Assembly (NCBI RefSeq): GCF_001704415.2
Contig: NC_030817.1
Span: 34,483,550 to 34,547,549, forward strand
DNA from: Capra hircus
Taxonomy: Eukaryota > Chordata > Mammalia > Artiodactyla > Bovidae
Length of the DNA: 64,000 nt
Direction of reading: 5' to 3'
Under the pieces are notes generated by a model. That model was not told where the DNA came from and did not search any database. It saw only the letters and a program-made list of their open reading frames with translations. This document shows, in pieces, positions 1 through 11,283 of this stretch (the stretch's first letter is position 1; each line of letters starts with the position of its first letter). The position numbers and the translations under genes are program-made.

Positions 1-605
1 AGACCATTCTGTCGTTTTTGATATTGTACCTACGTACTGTATTTCAGACTCTTTTGTTGACTATGAGGGCTACTTCATTTCTTCGAAGGGATTCTTGCCC
101 ACAGTAGTAAATATAATGGTCTTCTGAATTAAATTTGCCCATTTTGGTCCATTTTAGTTCACTGATTTCTAAAATGTCGATGTTCACTCTTGCCATCTCC
201 TGTTTGACTACATCCAATTTAGCCTGATTCATGGACCTAACATTCCAGGTTCCCATGTAATATTGTTCTTTACAGCATTGGACTTTAATTTCACCACCAG
301 ACATATCCGCAACTGGGCATCGTTTCTGCTTTGGCTTTGCCTCTTCATTCTTAATGGAGCTGTTTCTCCACTCTTCACCAACAGCATATTGGACACCTAC
401 TGACCTAGGGGGCTCATGTTTTGTGTCAAATCTTTTTGCCTTTTCATACTGTTCATGGGGTTCTCAGGCAATAATGCTGAAGTGGTTTGCCATTCCCTAC
501 TCCAGTAGACCACATTCTGTCAGAACTCTCCACTGTGACCCGTCCATCTTGGGTGGCACTGCACGGCATGGCTCATAGTTTGAGTTACACAGGGCTGTGA
601 TCCAT
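1..605 (-). mobile_element. BovB (RTE) LINE, 5' part with endonuclease start
   Basis: On the minus strand the frame at 44-304 contains GTWNVRSMN, MARVNIDIL and YYCGQESLRRN. These are the opening motifs of the BovB apurinic-type endonuclease. The sequence to about 605 is the BovB segment upstream of it, which in this family reads as an antisense frame ending in GGTARHGS. The frame breaks after about 86 residues and the element runs off the left edge, so it is a dead fragment. The right boundary is approximate. Confidence 0.85.
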
Positions 606-1515
606 GTTATCATTTTGGTTAGTTTTCTGTAGTTGTCTTGTTGGTACCTGCCCCCTGGTCGGGGAGGCTGGTCTAGAGGTTTGTGCTGGCTTCCTGATGG
701 GAGGTGTCAGTGCCTGCCTGTTGGAGGTTAGAGCTGGCTGTTGGGCCTTTGGTTAGCAGGGCCATGTCTAGAGGTGGCTGTGGGCTCAGGAAATCTTTAG
801 ACAGCCTGTCTGACAATGGATGGGTCCCTGTCCATGCCTACTTTGCTTTTTGTCCCAAGGCATCGCAGTAGTGCAGTCCATAAGCCATTAGGTGCGGCAA
901 GGTCTTAGTGCCAAATTGTCAACCTCCATGAGAGCTCATATAGATCAATGCTTAATGATATATCTGCCACCAGTGTCTATATGCCCAGTGTGACACCTGT
1001 TTCTCACCTCCCCAGGAGACCCTCCAAGACCAGCAGATATGTCTAACCCAGCTCCCTATCAAATTTTTGCTTTTGTTTTTCATCAGGGTGCATGAGATTT
1101 TGTGTGCACCATTTAAGAATGAAGGCTTTATTTCCCCCACTCCTACGGCCTCTTTGAATGAAGCCCACTGGCTTTTGAAGCCAAATGCTCTGGGATCTCC
1201 TTTTCCAGGTGCCAGGCCTGTAGGCCAGGGAGCCTAACATGGGATTCAGTACTCTCACCACTGTGGGAGAATCTCTGTAATACAATTATCCTCTAGTTGG
1301 TGGTTGCACACCTTGAGGGTATGGGATTTGATTATATCACAAGTCTGTCTCTCCTACCAGTCTTGTGGTTCTTTCTTTCTTTGTTTAGTTGTAGATGATC
1401 TTTTCTGGTAGGTTTCAGTCTTTTTCAATGATTGTTGTTCTGCAGATTATTATTTTGATGTGTTCATTAGAGGAGTTAAGCTTAGGGTTCTACTCTGCCA
1501 TCTTGGCCATTTTCA
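606..1515 (-). mobile_element. L1 5' UTR fragment
   Basis: This GC-richer stretch resembles the L1 5' UTR at 26440-27325 in its order of phrases, for example the CCCCCTGGT, AGCCCACTGGC and GGGAGCCTAA blocks. It ends at about 1515 with the complement of GGCCAAGATGGCAGAGTAG, the usual first bases of a mammalian L1. The L1 therefore starts near 1515 and reads leftwards. Its ORFs are absent, and BovB sequence lies on its left side. Confidence 0.6.
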
Positions 1516-3585
1516 ATCATGCAATTTTTATCCTTTATTCTCATTGTGATATATCACATTAATCAATTTTCATATTTTGAGTCATCCTTGTAACTCAGGG
1601 ATAAATCTCACTTGGTTATGGCATAAGATCCTTTGCTAGTATTGAGAATTTTTGCATCTATATTCATTAGAGATATTGGCTTATAGTTTTTGTTTCTTGT
1701 AAAGTCTTCATCTAACTTTGTCGTTAAAGTAATGCTAACTTCATAAAATGAGTTTGAAAGGGTTCCTTCCTCCTTTCCAACCTTGAGCGGAGTTTGAGAT
1801 GATTGGCACTATTTTTTCTTCACATGTTTGGTAGAATTTACCAGGGAAGCTATTTGATCCTGAATTTTCTTTGGGAGATTTTCTATTACTGAGTAAATCT
1901 CCATAGTGGTTATGGGTCTGTTGGTTTCTGTTTCTTCATGATTTGCTTTTGCTAGGTCCCATATTGTTGTTGTTCAGTTGCTGAGTCGTGTCTGACTCTA
2001 CAACCCCATCGACTGCAGCACACTAGCTCCTCTGTCCCCCAGTATCTCCTCGAGTTTTTTCAAATTCATGTCCATTGAGTTGGGAATGCTGTCTAACCAT
2101 CTCATCCTCTGCCTCCTCTTCTTCTTTTGCCTTCAGTTTTTCCCAGCATCAGAGTTTTTCCCAATAAGTAGGTTCTCTGCGTCAGGTGGCCAAAGTATTG
2201 GAGCTTCAGCTTAAGCATCAGTGCTTCCAATGAATATTCAGGGTTGGTTTCCTTTAGGATTGACTGATTTAATCTCCTTGCAGTCCAGGGGACTCTCAAG
2301 AGTCTTCTCCAGCACTACATTCAAAAGCATCACTTTTTTAGTGCTCAGCCTTCTTTATGATCCAGCTGTTATATTTGTACATGACTACTGGAAAAACCAC
2401 AGCTTTGGCTAAATGAACATTTGTGGGCAAAGTGATGTCTCTGCTTTTTAATATGCTATCTAGGCTTGTCATAGCTTTTCCTCCAAGGAGCAAGCATCTT
2501 TTAATTTCATGGCTTCTATCATCATCTACAATGATTTTGGAACCCAAGAAAATAAATCTGTCATTGTTTCCATTTTCCCCTTCTATTTACCATGAAGTGA
2601 TTGATGGAACTGGATACCATGATCTTAGTTTTTTGAATGTTGAGTTTCAAGCCTGCTTTTTCTACTCTCCTCTTTCACCTTCATCAAGAGGCTCTTGAGT
2701 TCCTCTCCACTTCCTGCCATTAGAGTGGTATTATCTCCATATCAGAGATTTGTTGATATTTCTCCTGGCAATCTTGATTCCAGCTTGTGATTCATCCAAA
2801 ATGGCATTTCACATGGTGTACTCTGCATATGTTAAACAGGGCAACAATATACAGCCTTGTCATACCCCTTTCCCAGTTTTGAACCAGTCAGTTGTTCCAT
2901 GTCTGGTTCTAATCGTTGCTCCTTGACCCACATACAGGTTTCTCAGGAGACAGGTAAGGTCCTGTATACTATGAATTTATTCATTTCTTCTAATTTATCC
3001 AGTTTGTTGAGGATAATTGTTCATAGTAGTCTATTGTCCTTTTTATTTCTGTTATCATATATCTCTTCTTTCATTTCTGATTTTATATTTTTTTTTAGTC
3101 CAGCTTAAGAGTTTGTAAATTGTTTTGTCTTTTCAAAAAGTCAACTTGTTTCCTATTTAAAATTTTTTTAAATTTTATTTCTGCTCTTCCTAATTTTGAG
3201 CTCAATTTGTTCTCTGATTCTTTGAGGTATAAAATTAGGTTGTTTATTTGAAATCTTTCTTTTAATGTATGCACTTACTGTTAAGAATTTCATAATATGT
3301 AAATGTTGATATGTTGACATTTCATTTTCATTTGCCCCAAGATATTTTCTAATTTATTTTTTATTTTCCCTTTGACACACTGGTTGCTCAAATGTGTGCT
3401 GTTGCATTTCCACTTTTTTTTTTTTTTTTGGTGAAGTTTACTGTTTCCCATACATTGTTATTTCCTAGTTTTATTCCATTATAGCAGGAAAAGATACTTA
3501 GTTTAATTATCAGTCTCTTAAATTTGTTGAGACTTGTTTTGTGATCTGACATGTGATCAATTTTTATTTTAATTTCATCATCTCT
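1516..3585 (-). mobile_element. Older L1 ORF2 fragment, split by BovB
   Basis: The AT-rich segments 1516-1962 and 2957-3585 read on the minus strand as degenerate L1 ORF2 (reverse transcriptase and upstream region), with no long open frame. Segment 1963-2956 is a BovB insertion, so the two parts are one older L1 broken by a later element. The right end near 3585 is approximate. Confidence 0.65.
1963..2956 (-). mobile_element. BovB LINE, 3' third, inserted in L1
   Basis: The plus strand starts with TTGTTGTTCAGTTGCTGAG, the complement of the BovB 3' end, and continues through the C-terminal reverse-transcriptase region. Minus-strand frames at 2102-2299 and 2338-2547 carry VPWTARRLNQSILKE and HEIKRCLLLGGKAM, both standard BovB motifs. 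The element is 5'-truncated near 2956 and full of frameshifts. Confidence 0.9.
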
Positions 3586-3705
3586 TATGTGAAAAACAGG
3601 CAGAGATTAAGTCAGTTGCCTGAGATTACACAATTAATTAGAGGTCACACAATTACCAGGAAGTAATACCTAACTCAATGCTCTTCCCACTGACCACATT
3701 GGCTT
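3586..3705 (-). repeat. MIR SINE fragment
   Basis: The order GGCAGAGATTAAGTCAGTTGC, then a GGTCACACAATTA-like block and ACTCAATGCTCTTCC, matches the antisense core of the ancient mammalian MIR element. It is strongly diverged. Confidence 0.55.
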
Positions 3706-4624
3706 TTTTTTTTTTTCAGTTATGTTGATTAGACTCAATTAATCACTGAATCCTTCATTTTCTAAAGCAAACTTCATCCTACAAATTTAGAAATCTAAGC
3801 AGACTGTGAAATACATTTTAAGAACCTAACTGCTATCAGTTGGTTCAGATAAATGAGTTCTCATTCAGTGGAAATGTTGGTGGGCTGGAGGGACTTGAAA
3901 TTTTGCTAGTTTATTGGATTTAGTAGTATAGTTAGTAGTGTTTTAAATGTTCTTACTCTACAAGAAACTAACAGGAGAGCAAATCAAAGATCCTAAGGCA
4001 ACACAGAGTGGTAATCCATCTTGCTGTCCATTCAATCCATGAGGTGCACAATTCCAAGTGAATAACTAATTCTAATAAACAGACTGAGACTCTGAGACTA
4101 TCAAATATAAATGCATTTAAAGTTAGGAAACATCTACCAAAGAGTGCTACATAATTGTCAATAGTCACAAGTATATATATAGTAAATACACACAAGTAAA
4201 TATGTAGTCACAAGTATATTTGCTAAATAATTCTTTTCATAAAGTAATATCATTGTGTGGTCACCAGCATAAAAACTATTAAAATATTTAAGTCAGAGCA
4301 GTGCATAAGCAACAATAGTGTATTTATTTAAAGATTAGGGTTTAGAACCACATGAATAATAATGGCCAGTATTGGGCTCATGCTCACTTGTTTCATTTAA
4401 AATAAGTTATCTTGAGAATGTGTGATAATGGGTCCATAATGGCTAAAGTCTAACAATTAAAGCTTTCCTCAAGAATTTAAAATACATTATATGAGAAAAA
4501 AATGGAGGTCTGTTAAATACGGACTGTACTAGACTGTCAAGGTTATAGAACCTTCTTTGGAGAACAATTTCTAAGACTTTTAAGTTCTAAAGATGACACA
4601 CTGAGAAATATAAACAAATGAGGT
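3706..4624. other. Unique AT-rich intergenic sequence
   Basis: I see no gene, strong repeat or splice-like structure here. The 75-residue minus frame at 3968-4195 has no recognisable motif and looks like chance. Confidence 0.5.
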
Positions 4625-4948
4625 TTAGCTGCTCACTGCTTGAAAGCCAGTGCTTGAGAAACCAGTGTTGGTTGGAAAGGAAAGGCTGCTTTATTTAGGA
4701 GGTTGGCAGCTTGTGAAGAAAGTGGACTTGTGTCCAAAAACCAGTTCCAAAGATTCTGCTTTACCATGACAGTCTTAGAAGAAAGGGAAAGTTAATTTTC
4801 ATTAACCATTTGAGGGAAGGCATCAGTCTTCATCATCTCCCACCTTGTGCAGATTTTCTTCTTATTAACCAACTGGTGGTGACATAACAGAGCAGTGTTC
4901 AAAGAATTTTGTGCTCAGCCTGAAGTTATCAACCTCCACCTGGTTGCA

Positions 4949-5024
4949 GGGTGGGGAGGGGGGTTGGGGGGATGGAGGGGGGAGGTGGGGATGCTTAGTT
5001 CCTACAGGATGCTTAGTTCCTACA
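4949..5024 (+). repeat. G-run tract plus 18-bp tandem duplication
   Basis: Positions 4949-4990 are almost all G on the plus strand, with several runs of four to six G. They are followed directly by two identical copies of GGATGCTTAGTTCCTACA (4989-5006 and 5007-5024). Both lie inside LTR-like element A, and the matching element at 10273-10858 has neither, so both arose locally. Confidence 0.85.
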
Positions 5025-5048
5025 GGAGAACTCAGATATTATTATGTA

Positions 5049-5245
5049 TAGACCCTGATGCTGAGAAAGATTGAAGGCAGGACAAGGGGATGACAGAGGA
5101 TGAGATGGTTGGATGGCATCACTGACTCAATGGACATAAGTTTGAGTAAACTTTAGGAGTTGGCAATGGACAGGGAGGCCTGGTGTGCTGCAGTCCATGG
5201 GGTCTCAAAGAGTCAGACACGACTGAGCGATTAAACTGAACTGAA
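5049..5245 (+). mobile_element. BovB 3' end
   Basis: It runs from GACCCTGATGCTGAGAAAG to the BovB terminal motif (CACGACTGAGCGATTAAACT and ACTGAACTGAACT). It is 5'-truncated, about 200 bp long and non-coding. Confidence 0.9.
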
Positions 5246-5467
5246 CTCTACAATACAGTAGTACCTTGTTATTTTTCCACGTTCTTAGAAATGCAATAGC
5301 TTGCATCTTCATCTGCTAATCACAAATTCCCAGTCTTCCCACCCCTACCCCCTTGGCAACCACAAGCCTGCTTTCTATGTCTGTGAGTCGGTATCTGTTT
5401 CATAAATAAGTTCATTTGTATCATATTTTAGATTCCACATATAAGTGATATTTATGGATAATCTTCA
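5246..5467 (-). mobile_element. L1 3' end fragment
   Basis: The sequence contains the L1 3'-terminal phrases in antisense, such as CAGTAGTACCTTGTTATTTT, CATCTGCTAATCACAAA and TCTATGTCTGTGAGTC. The same phrases occur at 9090-10110 and 19151-19740. It lies between BovB and the second half of LTR-like element A. Confidence 0.7.
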
Positions 5468-5700
5468 GGCCCATCCCTGCATTAGTGTTTCTTGATTTTT
5501 ACTCCTTTGTTTCTGCATTCTCTTGTTTCCCTGATTAGCAACAGTGTGAACCTGCCCTTTGGAACTCAGGGAAAGTCAAAGCCTGTTTCCTACAAAAAAT
5601 AAACCGGGAACGTGAAAAGTATTCATATCTGGGAGGGTACCATAGGGTCCTGTCAGGTTTCACTCGCAAGGGAACAATATATTGTAAACCACTATTGTTT

Positions 5701-6308
5701 ATTGAGCAATTACGTACCATAGTGCCTATACTATGTTACCTTTACATCTCCACGGAGTTGAAGCCTATTACCACTTCTGTTTTATAGATGAGGAAGTACT
5801 TGTCTGTTTAATGCAATGGATCTAAACAGCAGAACATTTACAGAATATATGCAGAAGTCAAACTCTGGGATTAAAAAAGGCTCCCTTCCAAGTTTTACTA
5901 GAAATATATCACTAAGTGATAGGAATCATAAATCTGTGAAATGTGCTGTGATGATATCCAGTTTACTGATCCAGGCAAGTTTCATCACGTTAAATAACAA
6001 TTGTGAAAACTCAGCAAGTTCCCAAAATTATTTTTAACTCTCAGCTCCCTGAAACTAATTTGAGCATTTTGGGAGCTTTTTTTCCTTGTAACATAGAAAT
6101 GGTTAAAGTATGTATTAAATCAGTCCTAAAGGAGAAGGAACAAAAGTTTAGAAAAGAAGCAGTGAAGTTGAGTAAGGTCCAGTCATGTGATAGAAAGTGG
6201 AAGTTAGAATCACAGGGTAGGAAGAACACTTGACTGGTGAGGCCATTCATTCCCATCTCTATGTGGGTCCATACACCTCAAGTTCCTACGAAACTTGGTT
6301 GGGAGAAC
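5701..6308. other. Mostly unique flank of the retroviral LTR
   Basis: A faint MIR-like block is visible near 5755-5850 (AGATGAGGAAGTACTTG). The rest looks unique. The frames at 5816-6037, 6003-6233 and 6041-6256 show no family motif. Confidence 0.4.
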
Positions 6309-7288
6309 TGCCAGGGGCCAGCGTGAGGAACTCCGCCCATGGCAAAGGTCATGAGGAAGGAGTCTTGGCATACGCAAAGGCGTGATCAAGCCTCAGGAAA
6401 CCTCTTGTTCCCGAGCATCTAACCCTAAAACCAGAGTCTGTTTTATGCTCTCACCTACACCTCTGACTTTACGGGGGGCTCTCCCCCATAACCGTTTCTC
6501 TCGGAGGAGTAAACATGCAGCTCTAAGGCAATAAAAATTCCTGGGAGTGACAAGAGTGTTTCAGCTTACGGACTCCTCTGATGGTTATCTAGCCCGCCTG
6601 TATAGGTTTGTCCGGCCACATGTGATTGTTTACAGCCTCCCAACCTGAGAGGCACAAGATGTTTTAGACTTACTAAAGGCAAATTCTCTTGGGGAGTTGG
6701 AAATTATTAGTATAGTGGGTTGGTTAGGAATTATATTGGTGAAGGGTTTTTCATTTGTTGTGTCAATAATTGCTGCTAATTCCCTGCTTTGGGTAGGACA
6801 AGGATGTCTCAGGTCAAACCTCTCTGCTGACAGACTAGCTTGTGTGACAGGATTATCCATACTCCTGCCTCATGATTGTTTACTACCTCTCAACCATTTA
6901 CAGCACAGAGAGTTTTGGAGTATTTTGAGAGTCTTAATTAGCATAGGGCTTTTTCTTCTTGTTGAGTCAATGATTGCTGCCAGGCCTCCATATCCTTAGG
7001 CACCTGGGAATATATTAATCAATGTATTTGGACTATAGAAAAGGAAATATAGTAGTTTTTAAGGTTAGCAATACTAGACTTTTTGAGTTAATGGATTTTC
7101 TCTTTTGTAATAGATCGCTGTGCTTTGTTATAAATCATTGTGTCCTTGCTATGTAAAAATGTAATTTTATTACTATCTTAAGACTAAATAGATCTTAAGG
7201 GGAACATTGGTGAAAGGATTTTCATTTGTTGGGCTGATGTTTGCTGCTAAATCTCCATATTCCCTGCCCTTATAATGAATATAACTAA

Positions 7289-7350
7289 CATATAGGAGAA
7301 ATAAGTATTAACCTTTAAGCATATAGGAGAAATAAGTATTAACCTTTAAG
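7289..7350 (+). repeat. 31-bp tandem duplication inside LTR U3
   Basis: Two identical adjacent 31-bp copies lie at 7289-7319 and 7320-7350, each beginning CATATAGGAGAAATAAG. Duplicated U3 segments are often enhancer units in retroviral LTRs; that role is inferred here. A looser repeat, with TTCATTTGTTG followed by TTGCTGCTAA, recurs near 6750 and 7225, with a weaker relative near 6960. Confidence 0.9.
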
Positions 7351-7667
7351 ATTAATCATGTTAACCTTGGGTTAAATAAATTCCTTTCTTGATTGTAACT
7401 CACTACACCCTCACCCTATAGGAATGTAACTTTATTTGGAGGGTGGTGCCTGGCTTAAGAAAAAAACACCCTTGGAAGAAATAAGTTTTTTGGTTATCAG
7501 AAAGAAAGGATCATAAAATGTCAGCAGGTCTCACTCATGGCCAGAAGATGATGTAATATCCCTAAGACCGTTTTTTTATACATTTATGTGAAGCACCTGA
7601 TTTTGATAAAGGTCAGGACTGCTGATTCCCGCGTGACTCTGTATTCATCCCTATGTGTAACAAAAGG

Positions 7668-7691
7668 TATATAAGCAAACCCCAAAATAAA
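7668..7691 (+). promoter_or_regulatory. LTR TATA box and poly-A signal
   Basis: TATATAA (7668-7674) is followed by AATAAA (7686-7691). The close spacing implies a very short R region, with about 265 bp of U5 after it. The assignment rests on motif and position only. Confidence 0.65.
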
Positions 7692-7956
7692 GAAATCAGA
7701 TCAGTTTCCAGAAAGACTGATACCCCCATGTCGTTTTTTCTTGCTCCTCGTTTTTCTGGCTGAATTCCCATCTGGAGCATGGATGCTATTCCACATAATC
7801 CAAGTTATTCAGCCTCTTTTTCTCCACTAATCTTCCTACTACACTATCCATTTCTAATCTCTCTCTATATCTGTAATTAAATATGTATTTTTCCAAGGAC
7901 GCCGACGCCGTCCCCACCTTCGAATTCCCTGGATCCACCGGGGCTGGACCCCGGCA

Positions 7957-9089
7957 GAGAACCAAATCCACAGAGTGGAATTAGTTATTTCAACCACAGA
8001 GGCATACAATCAACACAGTCATTTAGCTGAAGAATTTCTCAAAGCATGGAATGTGGATTACCTGCAGAGTCTTCTCAGTCACCTAGGTTGTCAAATGTAA
8101 ATTCCTGGAGAGACTGAGAACTGGAATATCAGCCTCTGTTGATGGGACTAAGGAATCTGCATTATAAGCAACATTTCTTGGCACGCTGATGTAAGCTTAA
8201 GTTTAAACATGGAATTAGGCAAAAAAGAAAGTCCATGATAGCTTTTTAATAGGAATAGCCTTGATATTCAACTAGAACGTGTTTAAAAGATAAAAGAAGT
8301 AAGCAATGCTTAAGACTAGTCTCTCTGGGTATTCCAGTGCAAGTCCCACAATTGGCAGTGGGTGTTCAGGGGCCACAACAGTTTGAACATGGCTTTCTCA
8401 GGCTTACAGCTTTGGCAGCCATAACCACTGTGGTCTTATTTTGCCAGTCTTGGGCACATTTTGTGTCTCTGGGAAGGAGAACTTTCTTCTGGAGCTGTTT
8501 ACCGAGAAACCCACTACAGAACATATAAGTCATCATGTTTCCCTCTGTTCCCAAAACCTATTTCCTAACTGACATTAAAAAGTTCTTGTAATCAAATAAC
8601 TAAGAGTAAGACTGAAATTGAAGCCACAATTAAAATTTATCTAAGTTTATAAAAGATAAGCCTCTAAATATTAAGTGTTTTTCTCTGGGTGGTGGGATTA
8701 TGAAGTTCATACTTAGTAGGTTTTTTTTTTTTGTTTGTTTGTTTGTTTTTACAGTGGACTCTGTTGGCTTTTATTTTGGTTATAAAAGTTTTTGCTTTGA
8801 AAGAAAGTCAATTTTGAGGTCTCAGAATAGCATTCTATTCTTTAAAACAGCATTCTATTCATTCAGAAATAGTGTTCTATTTTTTCATCCTGAGAGCAAA
8901 AACAGACAGTCCTTAAGAATATGATGCTCTCTTGTAATCTTTTAAGTAGGCTTATGTGTATATTCTCTTTAGCTAATGACCAGTGGAAGCAAGATAGAAA
9001 GAAATGATCTATGTTATAAGACTTTGGAAAACATCTCAAGATAGGCAAAAATTTGAGGATCTTGAATATTTTTATCTCAATGACTAAGA
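7957..9089. other. Intergenic sequence, no gene supported
   Basis: The stretch opens with the right-hand copy of the LTR target duplication. An oligo-T tract followed by (GTTT) repeats lies at about 8720-8750. The minus frame 8366-8554 (62 residues, several Cys) has no motif I can place. The rest looks unique or highly diverged. Confidence 0.4.
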
Positions 9090-10110
9090 ACGTATGTGGA
9101 ACTATATTTTAATTTTATTGACATATAGTTGACTTATAGTGTGTTAATTACTGCTGTACAGCAAAACGGTTGTTACACACACACAGAGTAGGACCTTGTT
9201 GTTTATCCATTCTATATATAATGGTGTCCATCTGCTAATCACAAACTCCCAATCCATCCCTCCCCCTTGGCGACCATAAGTCTGTTCTCTATGTCTGTGA
9301 GTCTGTTTTTGTTTCATAGGTAAGTTCATCTGTGTCATATTTTAGATTCCCATATGAGTAATATCATATGATATTTGTCTTTCTGACTTACCTCACTTAG
9401 TATGATAATATCTAGGTCCATCCTTGTTGCTACAAATGGCATTATTTCATTTTTTTTATGGCCAAGTGGCATTCCATTGTGTGTATATATACGCATATAT
9501 ATAGCATATCTTCTTTATCCATTCATCTGTTGATGAACATTTAGTTTGCTTTCGTGTCTTGGCTGTTGCGGTTATTGTGCTTCTAGGGACATTGGGGTGC
9601 ATGTATCTTTTTGAATTAGAGTTTGGTCTGGATATATGTCCAGGAGTGGGATTACTGGATTATATGGGAACTCTATAAGAAACCTCTATACTGTTTTCCA
9701 TAGTGGCTGCACCAATGTACACTCCTACCAGTAGTGCAGGAGGGTTCCCTTTCCTCCACAGCCTCCCCAGCACTTATTTGTACATTTTAAAGTTATGGTT
9801 ATTTTGACTGATGTGAGGTGGTATCTCAATGACTTCCATTTCTCTAATAATTAGTAATTCTGAACAGATGCCTTTTGGACATCTGCATGTCTTTGGAGAA
9901 ATGTCTATTTAGGTCTTCTGCCCATTTTTTGATTGTTTTCTGTTGTTGTTATTGTTGAGTTGTAGGAGCTATTTGTATATTTTGGAAATGAACTCCTTGT
10001 CATTGCATTATTTACAAATGTTTTCTCCCAGTCTTCAGGTTGTCTTTACCTTTTATTTATGGTTTCCTTTGCTATATGGCTACTACAGTCAATTCTAGGA
10101 ATCACATTTT
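9090..10110 (-). mobile_element. L1 3' end and ORF2 C-terminal fragment
   Basis: Read on the minus strand, this holds the tail of L1 ORF2 and the 3' UTR. The complement shows TTCTTTATCCATTCATCTGTTGATG, CCATAGTGGCTGCACCAATG and GGTGGTATCTCAATG in L1 order. Stops and indels break every frame. The L1 3' end is at about 9090. Confidence 0.85.
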
Positions 10111-10135
10111 TCTAACATCTCTGAATTCAGTATTT

Positions 10136-10262
10136 ATCTTTTAAAAATTAGCTTTGACATATAATTCACATATCATAAGTCATCCCTTAAAAGTACAAAA
10201 TTCAGTTGCTTTTTGTATATTCAGAGTTGTGCAACTGTGGTCACTACTGTTACCACACACAA
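10136..10262 (-). mobile_element. L1M 3' UTR fragment
   Basis: ATATAATTCACATATCATAA, AAGTACAAAATTCAGTTGC and CAGAGTTGTGCAACTGTGG are the complement of the standard older-L1 3' UTR. It lies just before LTR-like element B. Confidence 0.65.
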
Positions 10263-10272
10263 GTTCGTGTGC

Positions 10273-10858
10273 CTGATGCACAGTGAGCCAAACAAACCAA
10301 AACATCAGAATCCAGAGCAGAGACAGTTCTGCTGCAGGACCATGCAAGGACAGGGTGGCTCATGATAAAAGAAAACTAAACTCCTGAGTTCTCTGGTGGT
10401 TTCTGGGGACAAGATTTTACAGGCATAATTTCAGGTGAGTGCTGCAGGGTGTGATTAGTTGGTAGAGAGGTAACAAGGTGGTGCTCCAGGAATCTTGGCT
10501 CAGCCATAAGTTACCATCCTCTATCCAGGTGGGGGATAGAGGATAGTTCCCTTAGTCCCCAGCTAAGTAGTGGGGGCCTTAGTTCCTGCAGAAGAACTCA
10601 AAGATATGTTGTTGTGTCTATTCCTTGAGAAGGAACCAGGACCCTGCCATGTTACTGCACTACTGATTCTTGACTGCTCTTTGTTTCTGCATCCCCTCCC
10701 TTTTCTGATTAGCAACAGTCCGAATTCACCCTTTGGAACTCAGGGCAGGCTGAACAAAGCCTGTTTCCTACAAACTATAAACTGGGACATGAAAAGAAAG
10801 GATCTATACCCCGGATAGCCCACAAGATCCTGGCTTGGTTTCACAATTCTCTTTGGTA
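10273..10858 (+). mobile_element. LTR-like element B
   Basis: It is co-linear with element A (4625-5700) over the whole right half. It begins near TGATGCACAGTGAGCC and ends before a SINE at 10877. No open frame is meaningful; the 82-residue frame at 10570-10818 just reads through the repeat. The family is not identified, and LTR class is inferred from the TG start, size and paired copies. Confidence 0.5.
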
Positions 10859-10876
10859 CACACTAGGAATGAAAAT

Positions 10877-11195
10877 AGGGCTTCCCTGATAGCTCAGTTG
10901 GGAAAGAATCCTCCTGCAATACAGGAGACCCCAGTTCGATTCCTGGGTTGGGAAGATCCGCTGGAGAAGGGATAGGCTACCCACTCCAGTATTCTTGGGC
11001 TTCCCTTGTGGTTCAGCTGGTAAAGAATCCACCTGCAATGCAGGAAACCTGGGTTTGATCCCTGGGTTGGGAAGATCCCCTGGAGAAGGGAAAGGCTACC
11101 CACTCCAGTATTCTGGCCTGGAGTATTCCATGGACTATATAGGGGGATTCCATGGGGGTCACCAAGAGCTGGACACGACTGAGTCACTTTCACTT
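10877..11195 (+). mobile_element. Bov-tA SINE, two tRNA-type units
   Basis: Two tRNA-Glu-derived heads stand in tandem (starts near 10877 and 10997, each GGGCTTCCCT...). Each has a B-box-like GTTCGAT or GTTTGAT and a GGGAAGATC block. Only the second continues into the usual Bov-A tail ending GGACACGACTGAGTCACTTT. SINE fragment 11284-11489 lies close by in the opposite direction. Confidence 0.9.
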
Positions 11196-11283
11196 TTCTG
11201 GAGTGAAAATGCTGGGTCACAGGGTAACTGTCTATTTTACATTTTGAGGAGCTATATACTATTAGCTCCAAAGTGGCTGCTGT

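Larger units (their letters stand above)
4625..5700 (+). mobile_element. LTR-like element A (interrupted)
   Basis: The parts 4625-5048 and 5468-5700 match, in the same order, the element at 10273-10858. Shared blocks are TTAGTTCCTNCAG, AGAACTCA, TTTGTTTCTGCAT, GATTAGCAACAGT, CCCTTTGGAACTCAGG and CCTGTTTCCTACAAA. An AATAAA at about 5599 follows the last block, which fits an LTR in plus orientation. BovB and L1 tails at 5049-5467 separate the halves. I cannot name the family. Confidence 0.5.
6309..7956 (+). mobile_element. Solo LTR of a class II-type endogenous retrovirus
   Basis: The element starts TGCCAGGGGCC and ends ACCCCGGCA, so it has the TG...CA ends of a retroviral LTR, and is 1,648 bp long. 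GAGAAC occurs directly before it (6303-6308) and directly after it (7957-7962), a perfect 6-bp target-site duplication as is typical of ERVK-like proviruses. There is no primer-binding site, gag, pol or env next to either end, so the provirus has been reduced to a solo LTR by recombination between its two LTRs. TATATAA at 7668 and AATAAA at 7686 give the plus orientation. The U3 part holds internal repeats. The only open frames in it (for example 6697-6999) look like chance. Confidence 0.88.

Noticed and set aside
8366..8554. Cys-containing 62-residue minus frame as possible pseudogene
   Set aside because: No family recognised and no frame conservation can be shown from one sequence.
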